Assembly: GCF_963677065.1 (NCBI RefSeq) | Contig: NZ_OY781872.1 | Span: 1,359,419-1,423,418, forward strand | Direction of reading: 5' to 3' | From: an uncultured Methanoregula sp. | Lineage (GTDB): Archaea > Halobacteriota > Methanomicrobia > Methanomicrobiales > Methanospirillaceae | Length of the DNA: 64,000 bases | In this document: positions 44,558-53,345 of the stretch, in pieces | Numbering within the stretch: position 1 is the first letter of the stretch | Layout of the letters: every line of letters begins with the position of its first letter | The notes under the pieces: generated by a model | What the model was told of the DNA's origin: nothing | Database searches by the model: none | Seen by the model: only the letters and a program-made list of their open reading frames with translations | Made by a program: the position numbers and the translations under genes

Positions 44558-44899
44558 ATGGAGACGAATAACGCGGAAGCTGCTCAGGAGATCTGTGTAA
44601 TTTATTCCACCGTGCCTCCTTCCCGATCAACGGATCTGGCAAAACGCCTTCTTGAGAAAGAACTCGTTGCCTGTATCAATATTCTGCCGGTCCGGTCACT
44701 CTATCGCTGGAAGGGAGAGTCCTGCGATGAGGAAGAGCACCTGCTCATCATCAAGACCCGGCGGGATCTTGCGGAGCAGGTGATCAGGGCCCTCAAAGCC
44801 ATGCATCCCTATGAAGTACCTGAGATCATTGTGCTGCCGGTGACGAGCGGGTACCTGCCGTATCTTGCATGGGTGCACGGGGAGACAAAAAAACCATGA
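44558..44899 (+). CDS. cutA: CutA1-like divalent cation tolerance protein
   Basis: The 113-residue protein matches CutA1, a small trimer with a ferredoxin-like fold: ICVIYSTVPPSRSTDLAKRL, ELVACINILPVRSLYRWKGE, EEEHLLIIKTRRDLAEQVIR and HPYEVPEIIVLPVTSGYLPY with LAWVHGET. It has been linked to copper tolerance but its molecular role is unclear. ATG 44558 precedes the fold closely; longer extensions read into the promoter. Its stop overlaps the fdhD start as ATGA. Confidence 0.93.
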   Translation: METNNAEAAQEICVIYSTVPPSRSTDLAKRLLEKELVACINILPVRSLYRWKGESCDEEEHLLIIKTRRDLAEQVIRALKAMHPYEVPEIIVLPVTSGYLPYLAWVHGETKKP

Positions 44900-45633
44900 T
44901 CCATATCCACCGCGGTATCCAGGTGATCGCAGGAGTAGCAAAAGAGACCGAGGATGCAATTGTCATCGAGGACCGCTTCGATCTCCTGCTCAATGACCGG
45001 CCGGTGGCAACGATGGTTGCGAGCAACGACCAGCTGCGGGAGCTGGGCGCGGGTTACGTGATCAGCGAAGGCCTGGTCCGCTGCGTGGACAAGGTGAACC
45101 TTGACGGGGACCGCATCCTGGTATATTCCGATACCGGCTGCGACCTGAAATGGGCAAAGAAGGAGACCGGGTCCTCGGGAGGGCAGAGTTTTCTCTCCCC
45201 CGCCCGGAACGTTGCCTCGGATGTCCGGGTCTCGCCGGATCAGGTGATCGCCATCACCCGGGAGATCGAGACCGAACTCTGGAGAAAGACCGGGGGTGTC
45301 CACTGCTCGGTTCTCTACCAGGATGGAAGGCTCCTGGCCAAGAGCAGCGATGTCGGCAGGCATAACACGGTCGACAAGCTCGTTGGTTATGCGGCATTGA
45401 ACGGCATCGATCTCTCCCGCTGCGTGATAGGCTGTACCGGCCGGCAGCCGGCGGGCATGGTCCGGAAGAGTGCCAATGCCGGGATTCCCGTGATCATCTC
45501 CCGGGCAGCCTCGACCGACAAGGGGATAGCAGCAGCAGAAGGAGCTGGCATCACCCTCATCGGTTTCTCCCGGGGGGATCGGTTCACCATCTACACGCAC
45601 CCCCGGCGTGTTATGCTTGACGGAAAACCGTAA
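44896..45633 (+). CDS. fdhD: FdhD-family formate dehydrogenase accessory protein
   Basis: The 245-residue protein belongs to the FdhD/NarQ family, sulfurtransferases that sulfurate the molybdenum or tungsten cofactor of formate dehydrogenase. Landmarks are ELGAGYVISEGLVRCVDKVN, KTGGVHCSVLYQDGRLLAKS, SDVGRHNTVDKLVGYAALNG, GCTGRQPAGMVRKSANAGIP and ISRAASTDKGIAAAEGAGIT. The bacterial CxxC loop appears as TGSSGGQSF without cysteines. ATG 44896 overlaps the cutA stop by 4 bp. Hydrogenotrophic methanogens use formate dehydrogenase, which fits. Confidence 0.9.
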   Translation: MIHIHRGIQVIAGVAKETEDAIVIEDRFDLLLNDRPVATMVASNDQLRELGAGYVISEGLVRCVDKVNLDGDRILVYSDTGCDLKWAKKETGSSGGQSFLSPARNVASDVRVSPDQVIAITREIETELWRKTGGVHCSVLYQDGRLLAKSSDVGRHNTVDKLVGYAALNGIDLSRCVIGCTGRQPAGMVRKSANAGIPVIISRAASTDKGIAAAEGAGITLIGFSRGDRFTIYTHPRRVMLDGKP

Positions 45634-45702
45634 CGTGTCTGGCCGTGATGCGTAAGGTTATTTCCTGTGGCCGAGTATACAAATTACCATGCGGCGGGAT
45701 GG

Positions 45703-46182
45703 ATGATTGTGGCAGACGAACCGACAGCAGAAACCAGAACTGCGCTCCTTGTACTCGGGTGCCCGCAGGTGCCGGTGCAGACGAGTATTGCAATTTACCT
45801 CATCAACCGGCTGAAGAAGGCCGGGATCACCCCGGTCGTTGCCGGCAACAAGGCGGCAAACACCCTGCTCGTGGTCTCGGATCCCGATCGCCACTACCTT
45901 GGCGAGGTTATGGACCTTGACCGGGCGGTTGCCCTGATCTCCGACAAGAAGCGGGACTTCGATCTCTGCTTTGTCTTCATTCACAACGATGCCGGTGTCA
46001 CGTATGCTGCGACGATGGGTGCGATCTCGAAGGCAAGGTTGTACGGGCTTGTTTACGGGGAACACTATGATGAGCAGACCAAGAAGATCGATTTTCCCTG
46101 CACGGTCATTGCGGCAAAAGCCGTCCACAATCCCCTTCCCCTGAAAAAAGCAATTGACGAGGTGGCACCATGGGCTGCGTAG
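45703..46182 (+). CDS. DUF1890 methanogen protein
   Basis: The 159-residue protein has the DUF1890 pattern: ALLVLGCPQVPVQTSIAIYL, AGITPVVAGNKAANTLLVVS, GEVMDLDRAV, and CFVFIHNDAGVTYAATMGAI. The family is restricted to methanogens and has no assigned role. ATG 45703 was chosen; GTG at 45667 would add 12 residues and has a weak AAGG upstream. It overlaps the DUF1894 gene by 13 bp, as is usual for this pair. Confidence 0.82.
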   Translation: MIVADEPTAETRTALLVLGCPQVPVQTSIAIYLINRLKKAGITPVVAGNKAANTLLVVSDPDRHYLGEVMDLDRAVALISDKKRDFDLCFVFIHNDAGVTYAATMGAISKARLYGLVYGEHYDEQTKKIDFPCTVIAAKAVHNPLPLKKAIDEVAPWAA

Positions 46183-46445
46183 AATCGATGAATTACGAGA
46201 TTGTCCTGCGGGATGCGACGTTCAAGGAGTCCCGCGATTATATCAAGTCGAATTTCAAGGAGAGTATCGATGTCCAGCCCGGCTTCAAGGTCTTCGACGT
46301 CCACGTTATCGGTCTACCCCCCATCGCCATAGGCCTTGACGGGGATTTTGTCATCTTCCCGTATACCAAGCCCTGTCATGGCACGTTCCTTCTTCGCGTG
46401 GAAGACAAGGAAGAAGCAGCCCGGCTCCGGAAACAGAAAAAGTGA
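46170..46445 (+). CDS. DUF1894 methanogen protein
   Basis: The 91-residue protein matches DUF1894: YEIVLRDATFKESRDYIKSN, VHVIGLPPIAIGLDGDFVIF and PYTKPCHGTFLLRVED. It is almost always found beside DUF1890 in methanogens; function is unknown. GAGGTGG at about 46158-46164 lies 5 bases before ATG 46170, deciding that start over ATG 46188. Confidence 0.85.
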   Translation: MGCVESMNYEIVLRDATFKESRDYIKSNFKESIDVQPGFKVFDVHVIGLPPIAIGLDGDFVIFPYTKPCHGTFLLRVEDKEEAARLRKQKK

Positions 46446-46538
46446 GAATTGTATATCGGGAATTGTGTGCCGGAATGCCTGCCCGGTTTTAAATCACCGT
46501 GCAGTATATCAGGCATGAAATAGAAAATACCAGACAGG

Positions 46539-46937
46539 GTGTGTATTACGGGCAAAGGAAAGATTCTCCTCATGGATGATGAGCAGATAATCCTTGACGT
46601 CACGCATGAGGTGCTCAAGTTCCTGGGGTACGACGTGATGTTTGCGCAGGACGGGGACAAGGCATATGATCTGTATGTCCGGGAGAAGAATGCCGGCTCC
46701 CCGTTTGATATTGTCATCCTCGATCTCTCGGTACCTGAGGGGATTGGAGGAAAAGAGGCGATTGCGAAACTCCAGAAATTCGATCCCTCAATAAAAGCCA
46801 TCGTTTCGAGCGGCTATTCAAACGATCCTGTTGTGCAGGAATTTACCAAGTACGGCTTTTCAGGAAAGCTGTCCAAACCCTATAAGATCAATGATATGAA
46901 AGTCATACTCGAGCAGCTGATGACCCGGCAGGCCTGA
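46539..46937 (+). CDS. Stand-alone response-regulator receiver
   Basis: The 132-residue protein is a single receiver domain: acidic pair in ILLMDDEQIILDV, phospho-acceptor Asp in VILDLSVPEGIGGKEAI, and VSSGYSND with the conserved Ser, then the switch Lys in GKLSKPYKIND. It lacks an output domain. Similar receivers sit at the C-terminus of hybrid kinases in relatives, so this may be a free-standing copy or a remnant. The start is GTG 46539, after AGGG. Confidence 0.82.
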   Translation: MCITGKGKILLMDDEQIILDVTHEVLKFLGYDVMFAQDGDKAYDLYVREKNAGSPFDIVILDLSVPEGIGGKEAIAKLQKFDPSIKAIVSSGYSNDPVVQEFTKYGFSGKLSKPYKINDMKVILEQLMTRQA

Positions 46938-46942
46938 TCCGA

Positions 46943-47857
46943 TCAGGATGGCCCTTCAGATGTCATGCCCGCTTTTTTATAGATCTTCGCGATCGCCTCA
47001 ACAGCCGCCCTGCGGACATACTCGTCCTTATCTCCTTTCAGTTTCTTTAAGGATTCAAATGCCTGCATGTCGCCGATGTTCCCGAGTGCGTCGGCAGCTC
47101 CCCACCGCACGTACCAGTCAGAGCTTTTCAGGGACTGGATGAGGATCTCGACCGGGGCGCTGCTGCCGAGTTTGCCCAGCGCCCAGGTTGCAGGAACCTG
47201 CACGAATGAATCGGGCTCTTTTAAGGCTTTTCCAAGACAGGTTACTGCCCGCTGGTCCCCGATCTTGCCAAGGGCGTCAGCAGCACTCCAGCGGACATAC
47301 CAGTCCATGTCGTTGACGGACTGGATGAGCGGTTCCACTGCCCTTTTATCTCCAATCTCCCCAAGGGCCCAAGCAGCCCTGACCCGCACCCACCAGGATT
47401 TATCTTTCAGGATGAGGATCAGCGGCTCAACGGCAGGCTTCCCGATGAGGGAGAGGGCAAAAGCGCTCCTCCACTGGACGTCGCTGTCCTGGTCATGGAG
47501 CGAGGCGATCAGGGACTGGATTGCAGGCTCGCCGATCCCGGCCAATACACGGGTTGCATGCCAGCGGATGTCGTGATCCTGGTCGGAGAGTGCCAGGATA
47601 AGGTGGGGAATTGCAGCATCCCCAATTCTTCCCAGGGCAAGGCCGGCAAGCCACCGGATATCATGGTCGTTTTCACTGAGCGCACGGATCAGGGGTTTTA
47701 CTGCCGGCTCGCCGATGTCCCCGAGAGCAAGGGCAGCTCTCCAGCGGATCCCGAGATTTTTGTGCCGGATCGCCCTGATGAGTCCTTCGATATCCGTACC
47801 GCTTTCAGTATGGATATAATACGCTTTACTATCAGGTATCAGACCATTCGTGTCCAC
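46943..47857 (-). CDS. HEAT-repeat protein (PBS-lyase type)
   Basis: The 304-residue protein is an array of about eight HEAT-like repeats of 31 residues, each with the core RWxAAxALGxIGxxxAVxPLI. Examples are WRAALALGDIGEPAVKPLIR, WSAADALGKIGDQRAV and WGAADALGNIGDMQAFESLK. Such arrays form protein- or nucleic-acid-binding surfaces, and are sometimes alkylation-repair or bilin-lyase-like. It is convergent with the receiver gene and divergent from korA. No signal peptide. Confidence 0.85.
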   Translation of the reverse strand: MDTNGLIPDSKAYYIHTESGTDIEGLIRAIRHKNLGIRWRAALALGDIGEPAVKPLIRALSENDHDIRWLAGLALGRIGDAAIPHLILALSDQDHDIRWHATRVLAGIGEPAIQSLIASLHDQDSDVQWRSAFALSLIGKPAVEPLILILKDKSWWVRVRAAWALGEIGDKRAVEPLIQSVNDMDWYVRWSAADALGKIGDQRAVTCLGKALKEPDSFVQVPATWALGKLGSSAPVEILIQSLKSSDWYVRWGAADALGNIGDMQAFESLKKLKGDKDEYVRRAAVEAIAKIYKKAGMTSEGPS

Positions 47858-48112
47858 AGGGTCACATCCTTTTCTTTCCTGTCTTGCACGGGTGATGGTT
47901 CAGCCAATACGCCGGCGCTGCAACCGGTATCGTGTCTTTTGATGGGCACTTCTGCCCTCTTTAATCATGATGATTGATTTTAGCCTATTTGAATATACCT
48001 GTCGGGCAATAACGTCGCAAAACCCCATTTCTGTCCTGGATGTTCCATCCCGGGAGCAGGCCCGGACACCAATCTATATACACCTCCCTGCAACATCAGA
48101 ACATGGTGAGGT
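47858..48112. other. Divergent intergenic region upstream of korA
   Basis: The 255 bp lie between the HEAT-protein start and the korA start. A TATA-like CTATATACAC lies at about 48073-48082, about 30 bp before the korA start. A weaker AT-rich patch near 47965-47998 could serve the HEAT gene. No coding pattern was seen. Confidence 0.4.
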
Positions 48113-49756
48113 ATGAAAGACATATCGGTTCTTATCGGGGGAAAAGCCGGTGACGGGATCAACAGTGCGGGGGCAATAATTGCCCAGCTGCTGAATCATT
48201 CCGGGTATCATATTTACCTGTATTTTGATTACCCCTCCCTGATCCGGGGAGGTCACAATTTTGCCATCATACGGGGAGCAGAGCAGGATGTGGAAACCTG
48301 CCGGGAAACGGTGGATTTCATTCTGGCCCTGAATCAGGAAACCCTGAACCGGCACGACTCCATGAAGAACCCGGGTGCCGTTGTCCTGTATAATGCGGAC
48401 CTTGTCAAAGGCACCGGCCATGGCATTCCCGTAAAGGAGATCCTTGCCCTTGAAAAAGCCCCGGAGATCATGGGCAATTCTGCCATCATCGGGGGGTTTG
48501 CAAAGGCTGCTGGTATCGGCTGGGATACGGTGCAGGCAGTATTCACCGCCCATATCCCGAAAGAGTTCGAGATGAACCTGAAGGTTGCCCGGAGGGCATA
48601 CGACATGCTTGAACCGCTTCGGCCAATCAGCCCGTGCACCTCTCCTGCCTGCCCTCTTGTCACCGGCAACGAGGCGATCGGCATCGGACTGCTCAAAGCC
48701 GGGCTTGAGGCGTACGTCTCGTATCCTATGACTCCGTCGTCGAGTCTCCTCCATTTCCTTGCCGGGCAGAAGGACCGGTTCGGGCTCCAGGTTGTGCATC
48801 CGGAGAACGAGATCGCGGTCATCCTGATGGGTCTTGGCTTCTCGTGTGCCGGTAAACGGGTGGCAGTCGGGACATCCGGCGGGGGTTTCTGCCTGATGAC
48901 CGAAGGGGTCTCTTTTGCCGGGATGGCAGAACTCCCGCTGGTAATCTTCGTCTCTCAGCGGACCGGGCCATCTACCGGGCTCCCCACCTATACCGGCCAG
49001 TCGGACCTGCGGCTGGTCCTCCATGCAGGACAGGGAGAGTTCCCCCGGCTCATTGTTGCTCCCGGGGATGTCCAGGAAGCAGTGTACTGGTCGGCAGCAG
49101 CGATGAACCTGGCCTGGAAATTCCAGGTGCCCGCGTTCATTCTTGCCGATAAAACGCTCTCTGAAGGAACATACCGTCTTGATCCCTCGGCAGTTCCGGA
49201 GATCCTGCCCGGAGATTCTCCCCGCTGGGATGGCAGCAGCCCTTACCAGCGGTATTCCGCCGGGGTGTCCGCCCTGGCCTTCCCCGGGACAAAGGATGCG
49301 ATAATCAAGGTGAACAGTTATGCCCATGCCGGGTCGGGGATTACAACGGAGGAAGGCCGCGATGTCATCCAGATGGCGGAGAAACGGCTTAAAAAAGAGC
49401 GGAGTCTTGCTGCTGAACTGGAGAAATACCCCCAGGTGAGTGCCGGCGGGTTGGCGGGATCTCCCGATGTTCTTCTCTGCTGGGGCTCAACAAAGGGTGT
49501 CTGCAGGGAAGTTGCCTCCAGTCTCGGGCTCCGTTTTGTCCAGCCGGTCGTTCTGTCGCCTTTCCCGGCAGATGTGGTGAAAAAGGCGCTTTCAGGAGCC
49601 CGCCGGATCATCTGCGTGGAAGAGAACCAGACGGGGCAGCTTGGCGACCTTGCGCTGCAGCATGGCATTGTTGCAGAGAAACGGATCCTGAAGTACGATG
49701 GCCGCCCGTTCACCCGCGAAGAACTGGAACAAAAAGTCAGGGAGGCCCTCGCATGA
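48113..49756 (+). CDS. 2-oxoacid:ferredoxin oxidoreductase, gamma-alpha fusion
   Basis: The 547-residue protein fuses the gamma domain (residues 1 to about 180: LIGGKAGDGINSAGAIIAQL, then IRGGHNFAIIRG) to the alpha domain (GNEAIGIGLLKAGLEAYVSY with PMTPSSSLLHFLA; VGTSGGGFCLMTEGVSFAGM; ISQRTGPSTGLPTYTGQSD read as VSQRTGPSTGLPTY). It would oxidise a 2-oxoacid to an acyl-CoA with ferredoxin as acceptor, together with KorB. Two-subunit enzymes of this type lack a dedicated ferredoxin subunit. The oxoacid (2-oxoglutarate or other) is not determined by sequence. ATG 48113 follows GGTGAGGT closely. Confidence 0.88.
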   Translation: MKDISVLIGGKAGDGINSAGAIIAQLLNHSGYHIYLYFDYPSLIRGGHNFAIIRGAEQDVETCRETVDFILALNQETLNRHDSMKNPGAVVLYNADLVKGTGHGIPVKEILALEKAPEIMGNSAIIGGFAKAAGIGWDTVQAVFTAHIPKEFEMNLKVARRAYDMLEPLRPISPCTSPACPLVTGNEAIGIGLLKAGLEAYVSYPMTPSSSLLHFLAGQKDRFGLQVVHPENEIAVILMGLGFSCAGKRVAVGTSGGGFCLMTEGVSFAGMAELPLVIFVSQRTGPSTGLPTYTGQSDLRLVLHAGQGEFPRLIVAPGDVQEAVYWSAAAMNLAWKFQVPAFILADKTLSEGTYRLDPSAVPEILPGDSPRWDGSSPYQRYSAGVSALAFPGTKDAIIKVNSYAHAGSGITTEEGRDVIQMAEKRLKKERSLAAELEKYPQVSAGGLAGSPDVLLCWGSTKGVCREVASSLGLRFVQPVVLSPFPADVVKKALSGARRIICVEENQTGQLGDLALQHGIVAEKRILKYDGRPFTREELEQKVREALA

Positions 49757-50604
49757 CTCCCCGCAACCTGATTACCGATGCCCAGAATACTTGGTGTCCC
49801 GGGTGCGGTAATTTCACGATCCAGCATGTGCTCAAGGGGGTTCTTGCCGGGATGGAGAAGGATGGAAAATCCCTTGACGATATTGTCCTTGTCTCAGGTA
49901 TTGGCTGCCATGCCAAGATCGCAGATTACCTCAATATCAACAGTATCTACACCCTCCACGGGAGAACGATTCCCGTTGCAACGGGAGTGAAACTTGCAAA
50001 TCCGGATCTCACGGTTATCTGCTGCGTAGGGGATGGCGACTGTTATGCCGAGGGGCTGGATCACCTCATCTTTGCCGCAAAACGCAATATCGATCTCACG
50101 GTGATCGTCCACAACAACCGGGTGTACGGCCTCACCACCGGGCAGTACACCCCCACATCCCCGCTGGGATTCAGGGGCAAGTCCACTCCAGCAGGCACTG
50201 CGGAGTATCCAATCAATCCCCTTGAACTGATGCTTGCCTCCGGGGCAACGTATATTGCCCGGGGATATACCCGTAAGCAAGATCAGCTCAGGGAGCTCTT
50301 CCTGAACGGGATATCCCATCATGGGTTCTCATTCATCGATGTACTTCAGATCTGCGCCACCTTCTTCCCGGTGGCTGATTATTACGATTCACGCGTGTAC
50401 GATCTCCAGGGACATGATAACGGGAACTTCGATGCAGCCTGCCGTGTTGCGCGGGAGTGGGATTACAATGCCGATTCCCGGATTGCTCTTGGCCTTCTTT
50501 ACCGGCGCCAGGCACCGGCATTCGACGATCTGATGCGCCCGGCGCCCGTTTCGAAGGAGGAGAGGGAGGCTGCCATTGCAGCGCTGATGAGATCGAGAAT
50601 CTGA
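49753..50604 (+). CDS. 2-oxoacid:ferredoxin oxidoreductase beta subunit
   Basis: The 283-residue subunit binds thiamine diphosphate and an Fe-S cluster. Motifs are NTWCPGCGNFTIQHVLKG with two N-terminal cysteines, VSGIGCHAKIADYLNINSIY, TLHGRTIPVATGVKLANP, and the TPP motif GDGDCYAEGLDHLIFAAKRN with DLTVIVHNNRVYGLTTGQYT. A later CATFF supplies a further cysteine. It overlaps the alpha gene by 4 bp (ATGA), so both subunits are made together. An oligo-T run at about 50613-50620 may end the transcript. Confidence 0.92.
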   Translation: MTPRNLITDAQNTWCPGCGNFTIQHVLKGVLAGMEKDGKSLDDIVLVSGIGCHAKIADYLNINSIYTLHGRTIPVATGVKLANPDLTVICCVGDGDCYAEGLDHLIFAAKRNIDLTVIVHNNRVYGLTTGQYTPTSPLGFRGKSTPAGTAEYPINPLELMLASGATYIARGYTRKQDQLRELFLNGISHHGFSFIDVLQICATFFPVADYYDSRVYDLQGHDNGNFDAACRVAREWDYNADSRIALGLLYRRQAPAFDDLMRPAPVSKEEREAAIAALMRSRI

Positions 50605-50685
50605 CCCGGCCCCTTTTTTCAGGGATCGAGGGAACAAGAATATACATTCAAATAGGCAGGAAATTCACGTTTACGAGAGAATCTG

Positions 50686-51540
50686 ATGGCCGGTGAGGAT
50701 ACGAGCACCCGTGACGATGTCGAAGAGGAAGATCTTCCCAACCAGGAAAACAGTGGCAGGGAGCGCTCGGGCTGGCTTCGGCTCTTCATCATCCCCCTCC
50801 TCGTTTATATCGCCTGGCTTGTGGAAACGTTCCTCCTGGCAAGGCAGGCCCGCCTCTTCGAAGATCCGGGCGCAGCCGGGGTTTATCTCTATACCCTTAT
50901 TACCTGCATCCTGATCGGCCTCGTTATCCCGGTCATGTGCATCCGCAGGTCGTTTCTCTCCGGGGCAGTGAACATGCACCAGGTGGGATTCCGTCCAGCA
51001 TGGCGGACCGGGCCGGTTGTTCTCGTGACCATTCTCATCCTGCTTCCCATCTCCCTCCTGCTCAACCCGTTTGGCTCGGATCGGCTGGCGTTTTTTATGG
51101 CATTCCTCCTCCTGCTTCCAACCGCAATCGCTTCGGTCATGGTCTGTTTCGTACTTTTGGGAACGCATGTCCAGGCTTTCCTGCGGGACGGGGGAATCAT
51201 CGCATCCCTCAGTTCCGGTGTCATCATAACCTCGGTCCTCTTTGCATTTTCATCGCTTGTCCGCTCCACGGGGATCCTGCCGCAGGAAACCCTCCTCTTG
51301 GGTTTGGGCACCGGTGTTCTTATCTCGGTTTTCTTCTTCGCGGTCCGGGATGTGTACGCAACCGTTCTCGTTACTGCGGTATGCCTGGTGTTTGGCATGG
51401 CAGGTCAGGTAAGCCGGCCCGCGCTTGAACTGTCCTTTGTACCGGTCTCTGCCGCTGCCTGTCTTGCAATCCTGTTCCTGCTGGGAATCCACGTCTTTTT
51501 TTACCGGAATTACACCACGATCCTTGTCCGGGCCAAATAG
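50686..51540 (+). CDS. Multi-spanning membrane protein
   Basis: A 284-residue protein with a charged N-terminus (about 28 residues) and about eight hydrophobic helices, such as LFIIPLLVYIAWLVETFLLA, VVLVTILILLPISLLLNPFG, LAFFMAFLLLLPTAIASVMV and AAACLAILFLLGIHVFFY. No family is recognised. It stands alone 81 bp after the KorB stop. A role in transport or in the envelope is only possible, not shown. Confidence 0.7.
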   Translation: MAGEDTSTRDDVEEEDLPNQENSGRERSGWLRLFIIPLLVYIAWLVETFLLARQARLFEDPGAAGVYLYTLITCILIGLVIPVMCIRRSFLSGAVNMHQVGFRPAWRTGPVVLVTILILLPISLLLNPFGSDRLAFFMAFLLLLPTAIASVMVCFVLLGTHVQAFLRDGGIIASLSSGVIITSVLFAFSSLVRSTGILPQETLLLGLGTGVLISVFFFAVRDVYATVLVTAVCLVFGMAGQVSRPALELSFVPVSAAACLAILFLLGIHVFFYRNYTTILVRAK

Positions 51541-51647
51541 CCTGGTAACCCCGAGAAGAGGGTGTAATTCATGGCTTCTGGATTCTTCTTTAAGCTCCCC
51601 GGTTCGTTGAAAAACCCTTATACGGGTCTGCGTTGAACGGGAACTGT

Positions 51648-52628
51648 ATGGATGACACATTCTGGTGTTGTGCTGCTGTTACCGGGCTTCTCCTCATGGC
51701 GGTTTTGCTGGCTGGTTGCTCAGGGGAAGAACAACCTGCAGCAACAACTCCTCCCGTCACAACAACGGTTCAGGCAGTGAAATATTCCGCCGGCGATATT
51801 GTGGCCCGACCGGCACAGGCATCGGGCGAGGCTTCGTATCTTATTCTCGGCTATGACCGCACAACCGATCAGTACGAGCGGGCCTGGGTTTACCGGAATC
51901 CCGATGGCAACTTCGGGTATCGTCCCGACAGCAGGACCGACAAGAGCCCCCGCGCAACCGTCGAGAAGGTATATACGGTCAAACTGGTGCATGTTCCGGT
52001 ATCGTCTATACCGGTAATCACGCCCACGGTAGTTACAGTTGCAACCACCATCCCGGGAAGTGTACCCATGCTCCAGAAAATCTCCCCGAATACGGCTTCG
52101 AAAGACTCGACCGTAAGTATCACGATCACCGGGAGCAGTTTCTGGGATGGTGCAACGGTTAAACTTCTCCAGACGGGACATACTCCCGTGAAGGCAACGG
52201 CAGTATCGGTGGTATCTCCCCTGGAAATTGACTGCACGTTCGATCTTGCTGGTCTTGACAAGGGAATGGCAACCATCATCGTGACAAACCCTGACGGCCA
52301 GACCGGAACGATGATAAATGCCTTCAGCATCGATACTGCCGGGCCCCTGATCACCAGCGTCTACCCCGGCAGCCTGAAGGCGGGAGAAACCCGCCAGATT
52401 GTCATCTATGGGCAGAATTTTCAGGATCTCACCAAGGTGACGCTGATGCAGGGGTCGGCACTTCTCGACTGCACAAACCCGGTGCTCCAGGAGACGACAA
52501 AGATCTACTGCGATCTGGCCGTGCCGGCTGCAGCAAAGACCGGCTCCTGGAACCTGACGGTAATCAATGTCGCCGATCAGAAGACCGGCCAGTATATCCG
52601 GCCCTTCACCATCACCAATTCCACCTGA
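51648..52628 (+). CDS. Lipoprotein with two IPT/TIG domains
   Basis: The 326-residue protein has a hydrophobic leader and lipobox (LLLMAVLLAGC). A region with beta-rich character follows (AGDIVARPAQASGEASYLIL), then two IPT/TIG-like Ig folds from about residue 140: LQKISPNTASKDSTVSITIT with GSSFWDGATVKLLQ, and ITSVYPGSLKAGETRQIVIY with GQNFQDLTKVTLMQGSALL. TIG domains mediate protein contacts at the cell surface. ATG 51648 is preferred over an upstream TTG. Confidence 0.78.
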   Translation: MDDTFWCCAAVTGLLLMAVLLAGCSGEEQPAATTPPVTTTVQAVKYSAGDIVARPAQASGEASYLILGYDRTTDQYERAWVYRNPDGNFGYRPDSRTDKSPRATVEKVYTVKLVHVPVSSIPVITPTVVTVATTIPGSVPMLQKISPNTASKDSTVSITITGSSFWDGATVKLLQTGHTPVKATAVSVVSPLEIDCTFDLAGLDKGMATIIVTNPDGQTGTMINAFSIDTAGPLITSVYPGSLKAGETRQIVIYGQNFQDLTKVTLMQGSALLDCTNPVLQETTKIYCDLAVPAAAKTGSWNLTVINVADQKTGQYIRPFTITNST

Positions 52629-52680
52629 TTTTTAGGGCAGTCAACCTTATTATGGCCCGTTGCCAGATGATACAACAGCA

Positions 52681-53280
52681 ATGGTCGCATCGGTAATTTC
52701 CCCGGAAATTTTTGCCTTTGTGATAGTCCCGCTGCTGATCTTCTGTGCCCGTGTCTGCGACATGAGCCTTGACACAATCCGGGTCATCTTTGTCTCGAAA
52801 GGCATCAAGTACCTCCCCCCCATCATCGGATTTTTCGAGGTTATCATCTGGCTTGTTGCCATCGGGCAGGTCATGAACAACTTGACCAACGTTGTCTGTT
52901 ACCTTGCATACGGCGCCGGTTTTGCAACCGGGACATTCGTTGGCATGGCCATCGAAGAGAAACTCTCGCTTGGCCTGACGAGCGTGCGCATCATAACAAA
53001 AGAGGATCCCGCAGACCTGGTAAAGTACCTCCGGCAGCATAATTACGGGGTCACAAGTATCGATGCCGAGGGCGGCACCGGTAAAGTCAAGATGGTCTTC
53101 ACCATCATCAAGCGCCAGGATCTCGGGCACGTGGTCGGCATCATCAAGCAGTTCAACCCGAACGCGTTTTACTCCGTGGAAGAGGTCAAGTCGGTGGCAG
53201 AAGGGGTCTTTCCCAAACGGAACTCCCATTTCTTGTACCGCTGGCTCGATTCGATGAGCTTCAATGCCAAAGGAAAGTGA
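52681..53280 (+). CDS. UPF0316/DUF2179-type membrane protein
   Basis: The 199-residue protein has an N-terminal membrane domain with three helices (FAFVIVPLLIFCARVCDMSL, YLPPIIGFFEVIIWLVAIGQ, VVCYLAYGAGFATGTFVGMA) and a cytoplasmic DUF2179 domain (VRIITKEDPADLVKYLRQHN, MVFTIIKRQDLGHVVGIIKQ). This is the UPF0316 family, whose function is not settled. ATG 52681 was chosen over TTG 52660. Confidence 0.86.
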   Translation: MVASVISPEIFAFVIVPLLIFCARVCDMSLDTIRVIFVSKGIKYLPPIIGFFEVIIWLVAIGQVMNNLTNVVCYLAYGAGFATGTFVGMAIEEKLSLGLTSVRIITKEDPADLVKYLRQHNYGVTSIDAEGGTGKVKMVFTIIKRQDLGHVVGIIKQFNPNAFYSVEEVKSVAEGVFPKRNSHFLYRWLDSMSFNAKGK

Positions 53281-53345
53281 GACCTCAGGGTCATCCTTAT
53301 CAGGATGAAGGATAATCCACTGTTATCTGAACGGCCGGGTGTCAA

